A stretch of 64,000 nucleotides of DNA from Kiloniellaceae bacterium (GTDB lineage Bacteria > Pseudomonadota > Alphaproteobacteria > Kiloniellales > J153), in the NCBI GenBank assembly GCA_021776175.1, contig JAJFGJ010000003.1:251159-315158 (forward strand). The letters run 5' to 3'. How positions within the stretch are numbered: the stretch's first letter is position 1; each line of letters begins with the position of its first letter. The notes beneath the pieces are model-generated. The model worked only from the letters and a program-made list of their open reading frames with translations, was not told the DNA's origin and made no database searches. This document shows, in pieces, positions 15,284 to 24,121 of the stretch. The position numbers and the translations under genes were made by a program.

Positions 15284-16989
15284 TGGGAAAATTCACAGGG
15301 GACGCAAAGCGAAGGATTTCAAGACGCAAGGCGGCGTGGTTGCCCGGCGCCGAGGATGGCGCGGTCGCCCCTGTTCTTGCCGTGGCCTTGGTGGGAGTAC
15401 TGGGGTTTGCCGGGTTGGTTTTCGATTTCGGCCGGGCGTGGATATTCCAAACCGACCTGCAGGCCGCGGTCGACGCCGCCGCCCTGTCTGGCGCGACGCA
15501 GTTGGACGGCAGGTCCGGCGCCCGTGCCCGGGCCGTGGCCGCGGCTACCAATGCCGCCACCCGCAACGCGGACACTTTCACCGCGCGCTCGGACTCCGCT
15601 TCGACGGATTTCGACACCGCCTTCGCGTGTCAGGCGCAAGGCTGCGCCATGACCAATGAGTCATTTCGATTTTATTCGAGCTTGGCTCCACGCCGCGACG
15701 CGCTCAGCGATGGCGAGGCGGAATTCGTTGAGGTCATGGCTCAGAGTAACTTGCGGCTTGCCCTGGCCGGCCTAGTTGGCGGGCCCGGAACGTTGACGCC
15801 GCGCGCGTCCGCGACGGGCACCTGGGCTCGCTATGCCTGCGGCCGGGCGGCGCTCATGGTTTGCAACCCGGATGAGGTGCCCGGTAACCGCGATCCGCAC
15901 GCCGCCTTCGACCCGGCGCCCCACATGGGCAAGGGTATAACCTTGCGTTCAGGGGTGGCGCCGGGCGCGGGGGCCATGGCCTGGCTCGCGGTCGTGAGTT
16001 GCGATCCAGCGGACGATACCTGTACCGCCGCGACCGGGACCGGGGCGCTGGCCGATGCCTTGGGGCGGGTTCTGCCGGTGCAATCGTGTATTGGCGACGC
16101 TCCTCTCTCGCCGGCCGCGACCGGCGATCTGGTGGCCGCGATCAACACCCGGCTCGACATTTACACGGGGCCCGGCCCGTCGCTCGATCCGGAATTCCAG
16201 CCCAGCCCGAATTATTTGAGCGGCCTGGTGCCGCAACCGGGCGCCGTCGCGGGCGGGGGACTTCTCGCATGCGATTTTCCGGGGGCCCTGGGGCCGGCGG
16301 CACAACCATTCCTGGGGCCGGGGCGGCATCCGCCCCTGGGAGGCGAGCCCTTGGACCATGTGGGCTATCCACGAGACAATTGTACTTATCCGCTCGCGGG
16401 AGGAGCGGCGGCGCCCGAATCCTGCATGGCTATTCCGCCAAGCGGTTCGGGATTGCCGGCGGGAAAGGCGCTGGGCACCGGCGATTGGGACTTGCCCGCC
16501 TATATGGCGTTCCATCATCCAGCCCTTGAGTTCGCCGGGTGGTCCTTCAACACCTGTCCTCTGGGGGTGTGCCGCCTGGGCGGGGATAGCGCCGTCGATC
16601 TGGATGAAAACAGGCAATTAAGCCGTTGGGAAGTCTATATCTGGGAACGGAAGGGTCATCCGCCGAATTATGGGCGGCCGCAATGTTTCGGCGGTGGAAC
16701 TGCGGCCTTGCCGCAAGCCCCGGCGGACTCGCCGCGCGCCGCCGACCGCCGCCTGCTCGGCGCCGTCGTGATGAATTGTCAGGCTATCGCCACGGCTTTT
16801 GGCGCCGGGGTTTTAAGCACCGAGGCGGTTCTGCCCCTGGCCAGCGGCACCTCGACGCTCAACTTGTTTTTAAGCGAGGCGGTGGGGGAATTGGCGCCCG
16901 GCGCGCTTTACGCGGAAATCGTCGGCCCCGCTGCCGTGACCGGCGCGCCGCCCCTGGTGAGCCGAGACCGCGTGGTACTGAGCGAATGA
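15283..16989 (+). CDS. tadG: TadG-like Flp pilus assembly protein
   Basis: A 568-residue protein starting at GTG 15283, directly coupled to the previous stop. The N-terminal hydrophobic helix and following DFGRAWIFQTDLQAAVDAA (about residues 25-75) match the TadG/TadE-like N-terminal domain. The large exported part is Cys- and Pro-rich and has no motif I recognise. TadG proteins are minor, membrane-anchored parts of the Tad pilus machine, often with a VWA domain; none is obvious here. Its stop overlaps the next tadE-like start by 4 bases. The open frame continues upstream, but that part lies over the lipoprotein gene. Confidence 0.8.
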   Translation: MGKFTGDAKRRISRRKAAWLPGAEDGAVAPVLAVALVGVLGFAGLVFDFGRAWIFQTDLQAAVDAAALSGATQLDGRSGARARAVAAATNAATRNADTFTARSDSASTDFDTAFACQAQGCAMTNESFRFYSSLAPRRDALSDGEAEFVEVMAQSNLRLALAGLVGGPGTLTPRASATGTWARYACGRAALMVCNPDEVPGNRDPHAAFDPAPHMGKGITLRSGVAPGAGAMAWLAVVSCDPADDTCTAATGTGALADALGRVLPVQSCIGDAPLSPAATGDLVAAINTRLDIYTGPGPSLDPEFQPSPNYLSGLVPQPGAVAGGGLLACDFPGALGPAAQPFLGPGRHPPLGGEPLDHVGYPRDNCTYPLAGGAAAPESCMAIPPSGSGLPAGKALGTGDWDLPAYMAFHHPALEFAGWSFNTCPLGVCRLGGDSAVDLDENRQLSRWEVYIWERKGHPPNYGRPQCFGGGTAALPQAPADSPRAADRRLLGAVVMNCQAIATAFGAGVLSTEAVLPLASGTSTLNLFLSEAVGELAPGALYAEIVGPAAVTGAPPLVSRDRVVLSE

Positions 16990-17537
16990 CTGGGCACGTG
17001 GGCATCGCCCGGCACCCGCTAAGGCGCGCGTGCGGCGGCGCCGCCGCGGTGGAGTTCGTCCTCGTGCTGCCGCTGCTCCTCGCCGTCTTCGCTCTGGTTT
17101 TCGATGGCGGACGAATGCTGGCGGACTACCATGCGGTTTCAAAGTCCGTGCGCGACGCCGCCCGTTTTCTGGCCCGGACGGAGGCGGGTTCGGGTACTTG
17201 CGCGCCAGGGAATTTAGATCGCGGCCGGGCGAACGTGGCCGGCGCCGTGCGCTTGGTCATGACCGGACGTATCGACGGCGATCCCGCCACCGACAATCTG
17301 GTCGGCGGATGGCGTTCCGAAGACTTGAGCGAGGCGGCGACGGGAGTCGGAGTCTCGCTCGAATGCCTGGACAAGGCCGGTTCCGCGCTCAACGGCCTTT
17401 ACGAGGACGCCGTGGCTATCCCCGTGGTGACCGTTCGCGCACGTGTACCGTTCCGGTTCGGCCCCGCGCGCGTGCTCGGCCTCGGTCCGGGGCTCTCCTT
17501 GAGTGTCGCGCACAAAAGCACCGTGACCGGGGTCTAG
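16986..17537 (+). CDS. tadE: TadE-family minor pseudopilin (first copy)
   Basis: A 183-residue TadE-like protein. The leader ends in CGGAAAVEFVLVLPLLL, a prepilin-like site with Glu5-Phe6, followed by a hydrophobic helix and VSKSVRDAARFLAR. TadE/TadF are pseudopilins processed by the prepilin peptidase and needed for Flp pilus biogenesis. The ATG at 16986 overlaps the tadG stop. A longer frame upstream is only a shadow of tadG. It sits 6 bases before a second TadE-like gene. Confidence 0.85.
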   Translation: MTGHVGIARHPLRRACGGAAAVEFVLVLPLLLAVFALVFDGGRMLADYHAVSKSVRDAARFLARTEAGSGTCAPGNLDRGRANVAGAVRLVMTGRIDGDPATDNLVGGWRSEDLSEAATGVGVSLECLDKAGSALNGLYEDAVAIPVVTVRARVPFRFGPARVLGLGPGLSLSVAHKSTVTGV

Positions 17538-17543
17538 AAAGGC

Positions 17544-18125
17544 ATGGAACACAGAGGGGTCAAAGGCATATCGACGGTCGAATTCGCACTTGTGACTCTT
17601 GTGTTTTTGATCGCGGTTTTGGGCATTGTCGATTTCGCCCGTGCTCTTTGGCAGTGGAACCTGGCGGTGCGTGCGACACAAGCCGGGGTCCGGGCGGCCA
17701 TCGTGCGCGATTTCGCGGCCCTGAACTTCCACCGCTTCGACGGCACCTTGTCCGCCCCGATCGGCGGCCAGGTCCCAGCGTCGGCGATAACGCCCAATCC
17801 CACGATTTGCACGCGCGATGGCTGCGGTGCGTCGCTCACGTCCTTGGATGCGGTCTTGCTCGACGCCGCCGCTTTCGCCCGCATCGTGGCGCCCATGCGC
17901 GCCACCGACCGGCGGATCGCCGCCGGAGATGTTATCGTCGAGTACCGTCATGTTGGCCTGGGCTTGGCGGGCAATCCGTCTGGACCGGATATCGATCCGG
18001 TCATCACCGTGCGTCTGCGCGATCAGCGCTTCGAGTTCCTGGCCCTTTCGTTTCTTGAGCTTCCCGCGATCGTGCTGCCGGATTTCCGGGCCAGCCTGAC
18101 GGCGGAAGACGGCCATGGCTCATGA
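17544..18125 (+). CDS. tadF: TadE-family minor pseudopilin (second copy, TadF position)
   Basis: A 193-residue pseudopilin with the processing-type motif KGISTVEFALVTLVFLIAV near the N-terminus and WNLAVRATQAGVRAAIV after the helix. With the preceding gene it makes the TadE/TadF pair typical of Tad loci. The mature part has a Cys pair (TICTRDGC) in the middle. The gene overlaps cpaE by 4 bases (ATGA). Confidence 0.85.
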   Translation: MEHRGVKGISTVEFALVTLVFLIAVLGIVDFARALWQWNLAVRATQAGVRAAIVRDFAALNFHRFDGTLSAPIGGQVPASAITPNPTICTRDGCGASLTSLDAVLLDAAAFARIVAPMRATDRRIAAGDVIVEYRHVGLGLAGNPSGPDIDPVITVRLRDQRFEFLALSFLELPAIVLPDFRASLTAEDGHGS

Positions 18126-19363
18126 GGCGGGACATGGATAAGGGCGGTGAACTTCGTGTCGTGGCGATCATGCGCGACCGCGATAGCGCCGCCGCCCTGA
18201 GCGAGGTGTGCGATGGTATTTCGCGAATCCACCTTGTTCCGCACTATGGTTCCCTCGCCCAGGCGTTACAGGATTCGGCGGCCCAGCCAAGCCCCGACAC
18301 CGTGCTGCTGGAGATCGATCCCGAAGAGCCCGAGAGCATCCGGCACGCGGTGTCCACGCTTAGCGAGGCTTTTCCCGGCGTGCCGGTAATCGCGACCGCC
18401 GCCGGTGCCAAGATGGAGCACACGCGCCTTCTCATGCGGCTGGGCGTGGTGGACTTGATTCCCCAGCCGATTGAGCACCATGAACTCCTGAGCGTTTTGG
18501 ACGATGTGCGCCGCCGCGCCCGGCGGGCAAATACGCCGCGGCGGCCGCCAAGCCGGGTCGCCGCGTTCTTGAAAGCCGGCGGCGGCTGCGGCGCGACAAC
18601 CCTCGCGAGTCAAACGGCGGCGGCCCTGGCCATGCGGCGAGGCCAAGCGGAGTCCGGAGTTTGCCTGCTCGATCTCGACATGCAGTTCGGCACCGCGGCC
18701 TTGTCGATCGACCTGGACGACCGTGTGAGCCTGGCCGACTTGCTGGAGGCGCGCGAGCGAATTGACGGCGCCTTGCTGCGCAGTGTGATGGGCCATCACG
18801 AAAGCGGTCTGGATGTTTTGGCCGCGCCCCGGACCTTGCTGCCGCTCGACGCCCTGTCGACGGACTTCGCCGGCGACTGCCTGGCGCTCGCGCGCGCCGA
18901 GTACCGGACGGTCGTGCTCGATCTTCCCTCGGCCTGGACGGCGTGGACATTCGCGGCGCTGAAGCAATGCGACCTGATCGTGCTGGTGGCGCAACTCAGC
19001 GTATCTTCATTGCATTGCGCGCGCCGTCAGCTTCAAGGGCTTCACGAGCACGGTCTGGGCGGAACCCCCCTGCGTCTGGTTCTGAACCGCCGCGATCGTT
19101 CTTGGGGCGCCGCTTCGCGGCGCCGGGAGGCGGAACAGGCGCTGGGCCGGCGATTCGATTTCTCGGTGGCCGATGACGAACGGAGGATGAGGGATGCCCT
19201 CAACCGCGGCGTGCCGGTGGCCAAGCTTGCCCGCCGATCGCGCGTGAACAGGGATCTCGAGCGCTTGGCCGACGGTATGGCCCTGGCCTTGGCGGGTGGG
19301 TCCGAGGTTCCGGCCGCGCCCCTGAAGGTGGGCGGCCGCATCGCCGTGGGTGAGGGGGCATGA
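18122..19363 (+). CDS. cpaE: Pilus localisation ATPase-like protein CpaE/TadZ
   Basis: A 413-residue protein with an N-terminal receiver-like domain (about residues 10-135) and a C-terminal MinD/ParA-like domain. The P-loop is deviant: KAGGGCGATTLASQ lacks the Lys before Thr found in true ParA ATPases, as seen in CpaE/TadZ proteins. VCLLDLDMQFGTAALSIDL is the switch-I/deviant region of this family. CpaE directs the Tad machine to its place in the cell, often a pole. It overlaps tadF by 4 bases and cpaF by 4 bases. A second in-frame ATG is found four codons in. Confidence 0.88.
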   Translation: MRRDMDKGGELRVVAIMRDRDSAAALSEVCDGISRIHLVPHYGSLAQALQDSAAQPSPDTVLLEIDPEEPESIRHAVSTLSEAFPGVPVIATAAGAKMEHTRLLMRLGVVDLIPQPIEHHELLSVLDDVRRRARRANTPRRPPSRVAAFLKAGGGCGATTLASQTAAALAMRRGQAESGVCLLDLDMQFGTAALSIDLDDRVSLADLLEARERIDGALLRSVMGHHESGLDVLAAPRTLLPLDALSTDFAGDCLALARAEYRTVVLDLPSAWTAWTFAALKQCDLIVLVAQLSVSSLHCARRQLQGLHEHGLGGTPLRLVLNRRDRSWGAASRRREAEQALGRRFDFSVADDERRMRDALNRGVPVAKLARRSRVNRDLERLADGMALALAGGSEVPAAPLKVGGRIAVGEGA

Positions 19364-20778
19364 CCAGGCTTCGGCACGGCGCGCCCCTGGGCGAAGCGGG
19401 AGTCGCCGCTTTCGAGCCATCGGCCGGCAAAGCCGTGCCTTTCGGTTTTGCCGAAACCCCGGCGCGCTATGCCGCTCCCGCGCTCCCGCGCCACATCGAC
19501 GCGCCACAGCGCTACACCGAGTTGAAAATGTCGTTGCACCACGGCTTGCTCGACATGCTCAATCTCGCGGCCATAGAGGCCATGCCGCGCGAGGATTTCC
19601 AGCGCGAGATCGGCGAGATCGTGCGCGAATTGCTGGACCGGGACCCGGCGCCGCTCAATCTGATCGAGCGAACTCAACTGGTCGAGGACGTTCTCGACGA
19701 GTTGACCGGATTGGGACCGCTGGAGCCGCTTCTGAAGGACGCCAGTGTCACCGACATACTAATCAATACCCACCGGCACGTTTTCGTCGAGCGCGCCGGT
19801 CAGCTCGAATTGACTCCCGTTCGCTTTAAGGACGACCGGCATCTTCTCAGGATCATCGATAAAATAGTTTCCGCGGTCGGCCGCCGGATAGATGAATCCC
19901 AACCCATGGTCGATGCCCGCCTCGCCGATGGGTCGCGCGTCAACGCGATCGTCCCGCCGCTCGCGGTCGATGGGCCTTTGTTGTCGATCCGTAAGTTCGC
20001 GCGCTCGAGCATCGATATGGACCGCCTGGTCGAATTAGGCACAATTCCGGCGGCTCTGGTTCCCCTGCTGCGGGGCATCGTGCGGTGTCGGCGCAACATC
20101 GTGATCTCGGGCGGCACAGGCAGCGGTAAAACCACGCTGCTCAATGCCCTGTCCGCCTTTATCGGCGCGCGCGAGCGTATCGTGACCATCGAGGATGCGG
20201 CCGAATTGCAATTGCAGCAGATGCATGTCGCCCGCCTGGAAACCCGGCCCGCCAACATCGAAGGCAAGGGCGCGGTCGCGCAGCGCGATCTGGTGCGTAA
20301 CGCGCTTCGCATGCGCCCCGACCGCATCGTTGTCGGCGAGGTCAGGGCGGGCGAGGCCTTCGACATGATGCAGGCCATGAACACGGGTCACGAAGGATCC
20401 ATGACCACGATCCACGCCAACTCGTGCCGCGACGCCTTGCTGAGGCTGGAACAGATGCTGGCCATGTCGGGGATCGATCTGCCCGCGCGCACCATGCGCG
20501 GGCAAATCGCGACCGCGCTGCATGTCGTTATTCAGTTGGAGCGCATGAGCGACGGCCGCCGCCGCATGGTAAGCCTGAGCGAGATCACGGGCCTTGAGGG
20601 CGAGGTCGTGACCATGCATGAGATTGCCTGTTTTCAGCGCGAATCGACCGATCGTGACGGCACCGTGTGCGGTGTCTACCGGGCGTCCGGCGTGCGCCCG
20701 GCCTTCATGCGGGTGCTGGACACCTACGGCATCGACATCGCGGGCGAGACCTTCGATCCCGAACGGACCTTGGGCTAG
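19360..20778 (+). CDS. cpaF: Tad pilus assembly ATPase CpaF/TadA
   Basis: A 472-residue secretion ATPase of the VirB11/TadA family that powers Flp pilus extension. Walker A is ISGGTGSGKTTLLNAL, the Asp box is RIVTIEDAAELQL, and Walker B is RPDRIVVGEVRAGEAFDM followed by the His box MTTIHANS. The N-terminal domain (about residues 45-150) precedes the ATPase core. It overlaps cpaE and is followed after 14 bases by tadB. Confidence 0.94.
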   Translation: MTRLRHGAPLGEAGVAAFEPSAGKAVPFGFAETPARYAAPALPRHIDAPQRYTELKMSLHHGLLDMLNLAAIEAMPREDFQREIGEIVRELLDRDPAPLNLIERTQLVEDVLDELTGLGPLEPLLKDASVTDILINTHRHVFVERAGQLELTPVRFKDDRHLLRIIDKIVSAVGRRIDESQPMVDARLADGSRVNAIVPPLAVDGPLLSIRKFARSSIDMDRLVELGTIPAALVPLLRGIVRCRRNIVISGGTGSGKTTLLNALSAFIGARERIVTIEDAAELQLQQMHVARLETRPANIEGKGAVAQRDLVRNALRMRPDRIVVGEVRAGEAFDMMQAMNTGHEGSMTTIHANSCRDALLRLEQMLAMSGIDLPARTMRGQIATALHVVIQLERMSDGRRRMVSLSEITGLEGEVVTMHEIACFQRESTDRDGTVCGVYRASGVRPAFMRVLDTYGIDIAGETFDPERTLG

Positions 20779-20792
20779 GGGGCGGCGAAGTC

Positions 20793-21785
20793 ATGGACCA
20801 AGGCCTCCTGGAATACGGATTTTATGTAGCGGTTTTTATGTCGGTTGTGCTGTTTGCCTATGGTCTTTTGACGTTTTATGACGCTAAGCGCATGGGAATG
20901 TCGGCGCTACGCCGGCGTTTCCGCGCCAGGGTGCCGGCCCAGGACGTTCCTTCGAATCCTGGAAACCTACGGAGCGAACGGCGCGATATGGCGCGCGATT
21001 CGGGCGTCCGGGCGGGTCTGCCGCGGCGCCTCGCCCGGGCTCTGGATCGGGCGGGATTGCCTTATTCGGTCAACCTGGTTCTTGGGGGTATCGCCGGCCT
21101 GACAATCGCCGCCATGCTCGCGGCAACGGCGCTGGCGATACTATTGGGTTTTACGCTCCGGCAACTCTGGATCGTGCCCATCCTCGCGCTGGCGGGTGGG
21201 ATCGGCCTCCCCGCCGTGTATTTGAGGCATCGTAAGGCGCGGCGCCTCGCGCGTTTCGCCGCCCAACTGCCGGATGCGCTGGACGTCATGGTGCGCAGCT
21301 TGCGCGCCGGCCATCCCGTCGCGGCCGCCATGACCATGGTCGCGACCGATCTGCCCGAGCCGATTGCCGGAGAATTCTCCAAGGCCGTGAACGAAATGAC
21401 CTACGGCCTCGATCTGCGTCAGGCGCTCGGCCACTTGGCCGAACGGGTCGATGTCCAGGATCTGCGCTTCGTGGTCGCGACGGTTAGATTGCAACATGAA
21501 ACCGGAGGAAACCTGGCGGAAGTTCTTCAAGGCCTGGCGGATCTCATGCGCGCCCGCGCCCGTCTGGCCCGCAAGGTTCATGCCTTCACCGCCGAGGCCA
21601 GGTTATCGGCCCGGATCCTGGCCGTCATGCCGCTGATCTTTGTCGCCCTGATTTATTGGGCCAATCCCGGAATTTATAGCGGCGCGGCGCGCGACCCGAT
21701 GTTTTTCCCGGTTCTGCTCGCCGCCGGTGGCCTGCAAGTCATTGGTATCCTGGTCATGGGGCGCATGGCCAGGATCCGGGTTTAG
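20793..21785 (+). CDS. tadB: Tad pilus inner-membrane protein TadB
   Basis: A 330-residue GspF-like membrane protein. It has an N-terminal membrane segment (about residues 8-28), paired central helices (LGGIAGLTIAAMLAAT and LRQLWIVPILALAGG) and the T2SF domain with QLPDALDVMVRSLRAGHP and ETGGNLAEVLQGLADLMR, then a C-terminal helix pair. TadB and TadC form the inner-membrane platform for the pilus ATPase. ATG at 20793 with an upstream gggggcgg is used. It is followed by tadC after 13 bases. Confidence 0.92.
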   Translation: MDQGLLEYGFYVAVFMSVVLFAYGLLTFYDAKRMGMSALRRRFRARVPAQDVPSNPGNLRSERRDMARDSGVRAGLPRRLARALDRAGLPYSVNLVLGGIAGLTIAAMLAATALAILLGFTLRQLWIVPILALAGGIGLPAVYLRHRKARRLARFAAQLPDALDVMVRSLRAGHPVAAAMTMVATDLPEPIAGEFSKAVNEMTYGLDLRQALGHLAERVDVQDLRFVVATVRLQHETGGNLAEVLQGLADLMRARARLARKVHAFTAEARLSARILAVMPLIFVALIYWANPGIYSGAARDPMFFPVLLAAGGLQVIGILVMGRMARIRV

Positions 21786-21798
21786 AAAGCCGGCGCCG

Positions 21799-22677
21799 AT
21801 GCACGAGTTGTTCGACATTCTGCCCGCCATGCCGGGCGATCTTCTAACCTGGAGTCTGAGTCTGGCGTTTGCCGCCGTTTTTCTGGCGGTGTTGGGTGTC
21901 GCCATGTCCTTGCGGCCGGTGGCGGCGTTCCAGCGCTTGAATGGACCTGGAAAGCCAGAGGGAACGGTGACCGGCACCGGATCGAGGCCAGCCGCTTCCG
22001 GCGTTTCCGCGAAAGCGGTACAATTCGCCGGCCGTCGGATTCCCATGGCCGGTCTTATCTCGCTGCCCTTGTTCCTTGGGGCCGCCTGGTTGGTGAAGGC
22101 GGAGGCGCTGACGTGGGGCCAAGGGTTATATGCGTCCGGCGTCATGGCTGTCTTCGCTTGGATAATACCGGGCCGCCTGCGCGCATGGCGGGGGTCGCGG
22201 CGGCGTGAGGCGCTGCGCCGGGGATTTCCCGACGCCTTGGACATGATGGTCGTTTGTATCGAAGCGGGGCTGGGGCTCGATGCCGCCTTGAGCCGCGTCG
22301 CGGCCGAGATCGCGCAGGCGCACCCGCCGATTGCCGCCGAACTCACCCAAATCGGGCGCGAACTGCGCGTGGGACGCGATCGCGGCACGGTGCTGCGAAA
22401 CTTCGCGCATCGCGCCGGCCTGCCGGAGATCGCCTCCTTCGCCACGCTCTTGATCCAGTCGGAAGCTCTCGGCACCGGGATTGCGCGCAGCTTGCGCGTG
22501 CAGGCCGAAGAGATGCGGGCAAGCCGCATGGTGCGGGCCGAGGAGGCGGCCCACACCTTGCCCGTGAAACTAACGATCCCCCTCGTGTTCTGCATCCTTC
22601 CGGCCATGATCGCCGTGGTGCTCTTGCCCAGCGTCATCGCGATCGTGCGCGATGTCTTGCCGAATCTTGGCCGCTGA
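21799..22677 (+). CDS. tadC: Tad pilus inner-membrane protein TadC
   Basis: A 292-residue T2SF-domain membrane protein, partner of TadB. The motif FPDALDMMVVCIEAGLGLDAAL and the later ALGTGIARSLRVQAEEMR, followed by EEAAHTLPVKLTIPLVFCI, are typical of TadC. Four hydrophobic segments are predicted. ATG at 21799 is preferred because longer versions overlap tadB. The tadD-like ATG begins 1 base after its stop. Confidence 0.92.
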   Translation: MHELFDILPAMPGDLLTWSLSLAFAAVFLAVLGVAMSLRPVAAFQRLNGPGKPEGTVTGTGSRPAASGVSAKAVQFAGRRIPMAGLISLPLFLGAAWLVKAEALTWGQGLYASGVMAVFAWIIPGRLRAWRGSRRREALRRGFPDALDMMVVCIEAGLGLDAALSRVAAEIAQAHPPIAAELTQIGRELRVGRDRGTVLRNFAHRAGLPEIASFATLLIQSEALGTGIARSLRVQAEEMRASRMVRAEEAAHTLPVKLTIPLVFCILPAMIAVVLLPSVIAIVRDVLPNLGR

Positions 22678-22678
22678 A

Positions 22679-23479
22679 ATGGGGAATCTCGATATCGAGG
22701 AACCTAATTCAGGCGTGAAATTCCGGTCGCCGCGCGCCGCCGCGTTGTTTCTTTTGGTGGCGGCGTCCCTGAGCCTCGGTGCCTGCGCCGATTTGGCCTG
22801 GCCCCGCGCGGGCGGCTCGCCGGCGGGCCTCTCCAGCACGGCCCAGGCCGTTGAAACCGACTACGAACGCGGAAAGAGGGAACTGACGTCGGGACGGCTT
22901 GGCTTGGCGGCGCGGCATTTCCTGGCGGCCTTGGACCAGGAGCCCAAGTCCGTCGAGGCCCTCAATGGGCTGGGGGCGGCGTTCGACCGGCTTGGGCGTT
23001 TCGATCTGTCGGCCCGCGCTTACGGCCGCGCCCTGGCCGTCGATCCCGACTCCGTGCAAACGCTGAACAACATGGGGTACTCCTTCTATCTGCAGGGCCG
23101 CTACGACTTGGCGGTGGCCTACTTGCGGGATGCTTCCAGCCGCGCGGAGGCGGGCGCCTTGACGCGCGGCAACCACCGGCTGGCGATCGAGGCCTTGGCG
23201 CGCGCCGGGGGTCCTCCACCCAGAAGCCCGGAGCTAACGCCGGCATCCGTGGACCTTGCGCACACGCCTTATCTGCGCCGGGCCGGAAAGGCGCTTCGCG
23301 ATCTGATAACAAGACAACCGGAAAGCGTCGGTTCCAGGCCGGGGCCCGCAAGCCCATACGCCGACCTGCTGCCCGCGTTTGTCGCCGCCCCCATGGCCAT
23401 CGCGGGAGCCAGGACCGGTTCTCCGGCACTGGGGTCCGCGCGCACGCCAAGGGCGGAATCCAGGTTGCCCTCCAATTAG
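22679..23479 (+). CDS. tadD: TPR lipoprotein TadD
   Basis: A 266-residue lipoprotein with the lipobox LGAC about 30 residues in and several TPR units (GRLGLAARHFLAALDQEP, GRFDLSARAYGRALAVDP, SVQTLNNMGYSFYLQGRYD). TadD is a pilotin-like factor for the Tad secretin. The ATG at 22679 lies 1 base after the tadC stop. The C-terminal third is Pro/Arg-rich and not TPR-like. This is the last gene of the Tad cluster. Confidence 0.85.
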   Translation: MGNLDIEEPNSGVKFRSPRAAALFLLVAASLSLGACADLAWPRAGGSPAGLSSTAQAVETDYERGKRELTSGRLGLAARHFLAALDQEPKSVEALNGLGAAFDRLGRFDLSARAYGRALAVDPDSVQTLNNMGYSFYLQGRYDLAVAYLRDASSRAEAGALTRGNHRLAIEALARAGGPPPRSPELTPASVDLAHTPYLRRAGKALRDLITRQPESVGSRPGPASPYADLLPAFVAAPMAIAGARTGSPALGSARTPRAESRLPSN

Positions 23480-23545
23480 TCCTCCATGGCGCCCTGCCTG
23501 CCTTAAACAGCCATAAACCTTTTGCCGCTAAAACAAGCATTGCAC

Positions 23546-23566
23546 GTAATAGTAGTAAAATATTAC
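23546..23566. promoter_or_regulatory. AT-rich inverted repeat before the signalling operon
   Basis: gtaata and tattac form 6-bp inverted arms 9 bases apart, in an AT-rich stretch between tadD and the signalling genes. It may be part of the promoter for the operon that begins at 23642. No regulator can be assigned. Confidence 0.3.
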
Positions 23567-23641
23567 AAAAATGCAGCTCTAGATCTGTCGATTGGCAGCT
23601 CCGGCTTGGCTGCGGGCAGGGAGAAATTGGCGGAACCACGT

Positions 23642-24121
23642 ATGGATAGTCGCAATATCATTGGCCGCTGGGTGGCCCTCTTGCTTGCCGAAGTCTTGAA
23701 TTTAAGCGCCACCGTGGCCGAGAAAATTCTGTTCGGGCAGCCGCGCTGGGTGGCGCAATTGCGCCTTCTAGAAGAAAACCTGCGGGCGCCCCCGCAGGCC
23801 CCGGCCGGCGGTTCCCAGGGCGGCACGCAGGGCGAGGATCTTTCCGGTAACGTCACTCGGCAAGTGCTGGAATCCTACGCGATTCTCAACCGTGCCTTGA
23901 AAGATATCGAAGCCCGTGGCCTGGCCCTCGATGACGCTCTGATTGAGCGCATGAACAGTGATTGGAGTCCCAAAAGTATCGTCGGCTACTTGAAGACCTG
24001 CGATTCTCAATTAAAGCACGAAATCGGCGTAGCTTTAAATGCCGCCGCCGAAGCCTTCGGGCCCGCACCCGCTCCTTCCTCGGGCCAAGAAGCTCCCAAG
24101 CGCAAGGGCATGGTTTCGTGA
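23642..24121 (+). CDS. Unknown protein coupled to a hybrid histidine kinase
   Basis: A 159-residue protein I do not recognise. It has an amphipathic helical N-terminus ([19 protein letters not shown]), a Gly/Pro/Gln-rich break (about residues 47-65), then a helical region with [20 protein letters not shown] and [18 protein letters not shown], and a Pro/Ser tail. The start at 23642 is preferred; the frame is open 40 codons further upstream. Its stop overlaps the GTG start of the kinase (GTGA), so it is translationally coupled to it. It may be an accessory or sensor partner of that kinase. Confidence 0.6.
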   Translation: MDSRNIIGRWVALLLAEVLNLSATVAEKILFGQPRWVAQLRLLEENLRAPPQAPAGGSQGGTQGEDLSGNVTRQVLESYAILNRALKDIEARGLALDDALIERMNSDWSPKSIVGYLKTCDSQLKHEIGVALNAAAEAFGPAPAPSSGQEAPKRKGMVS

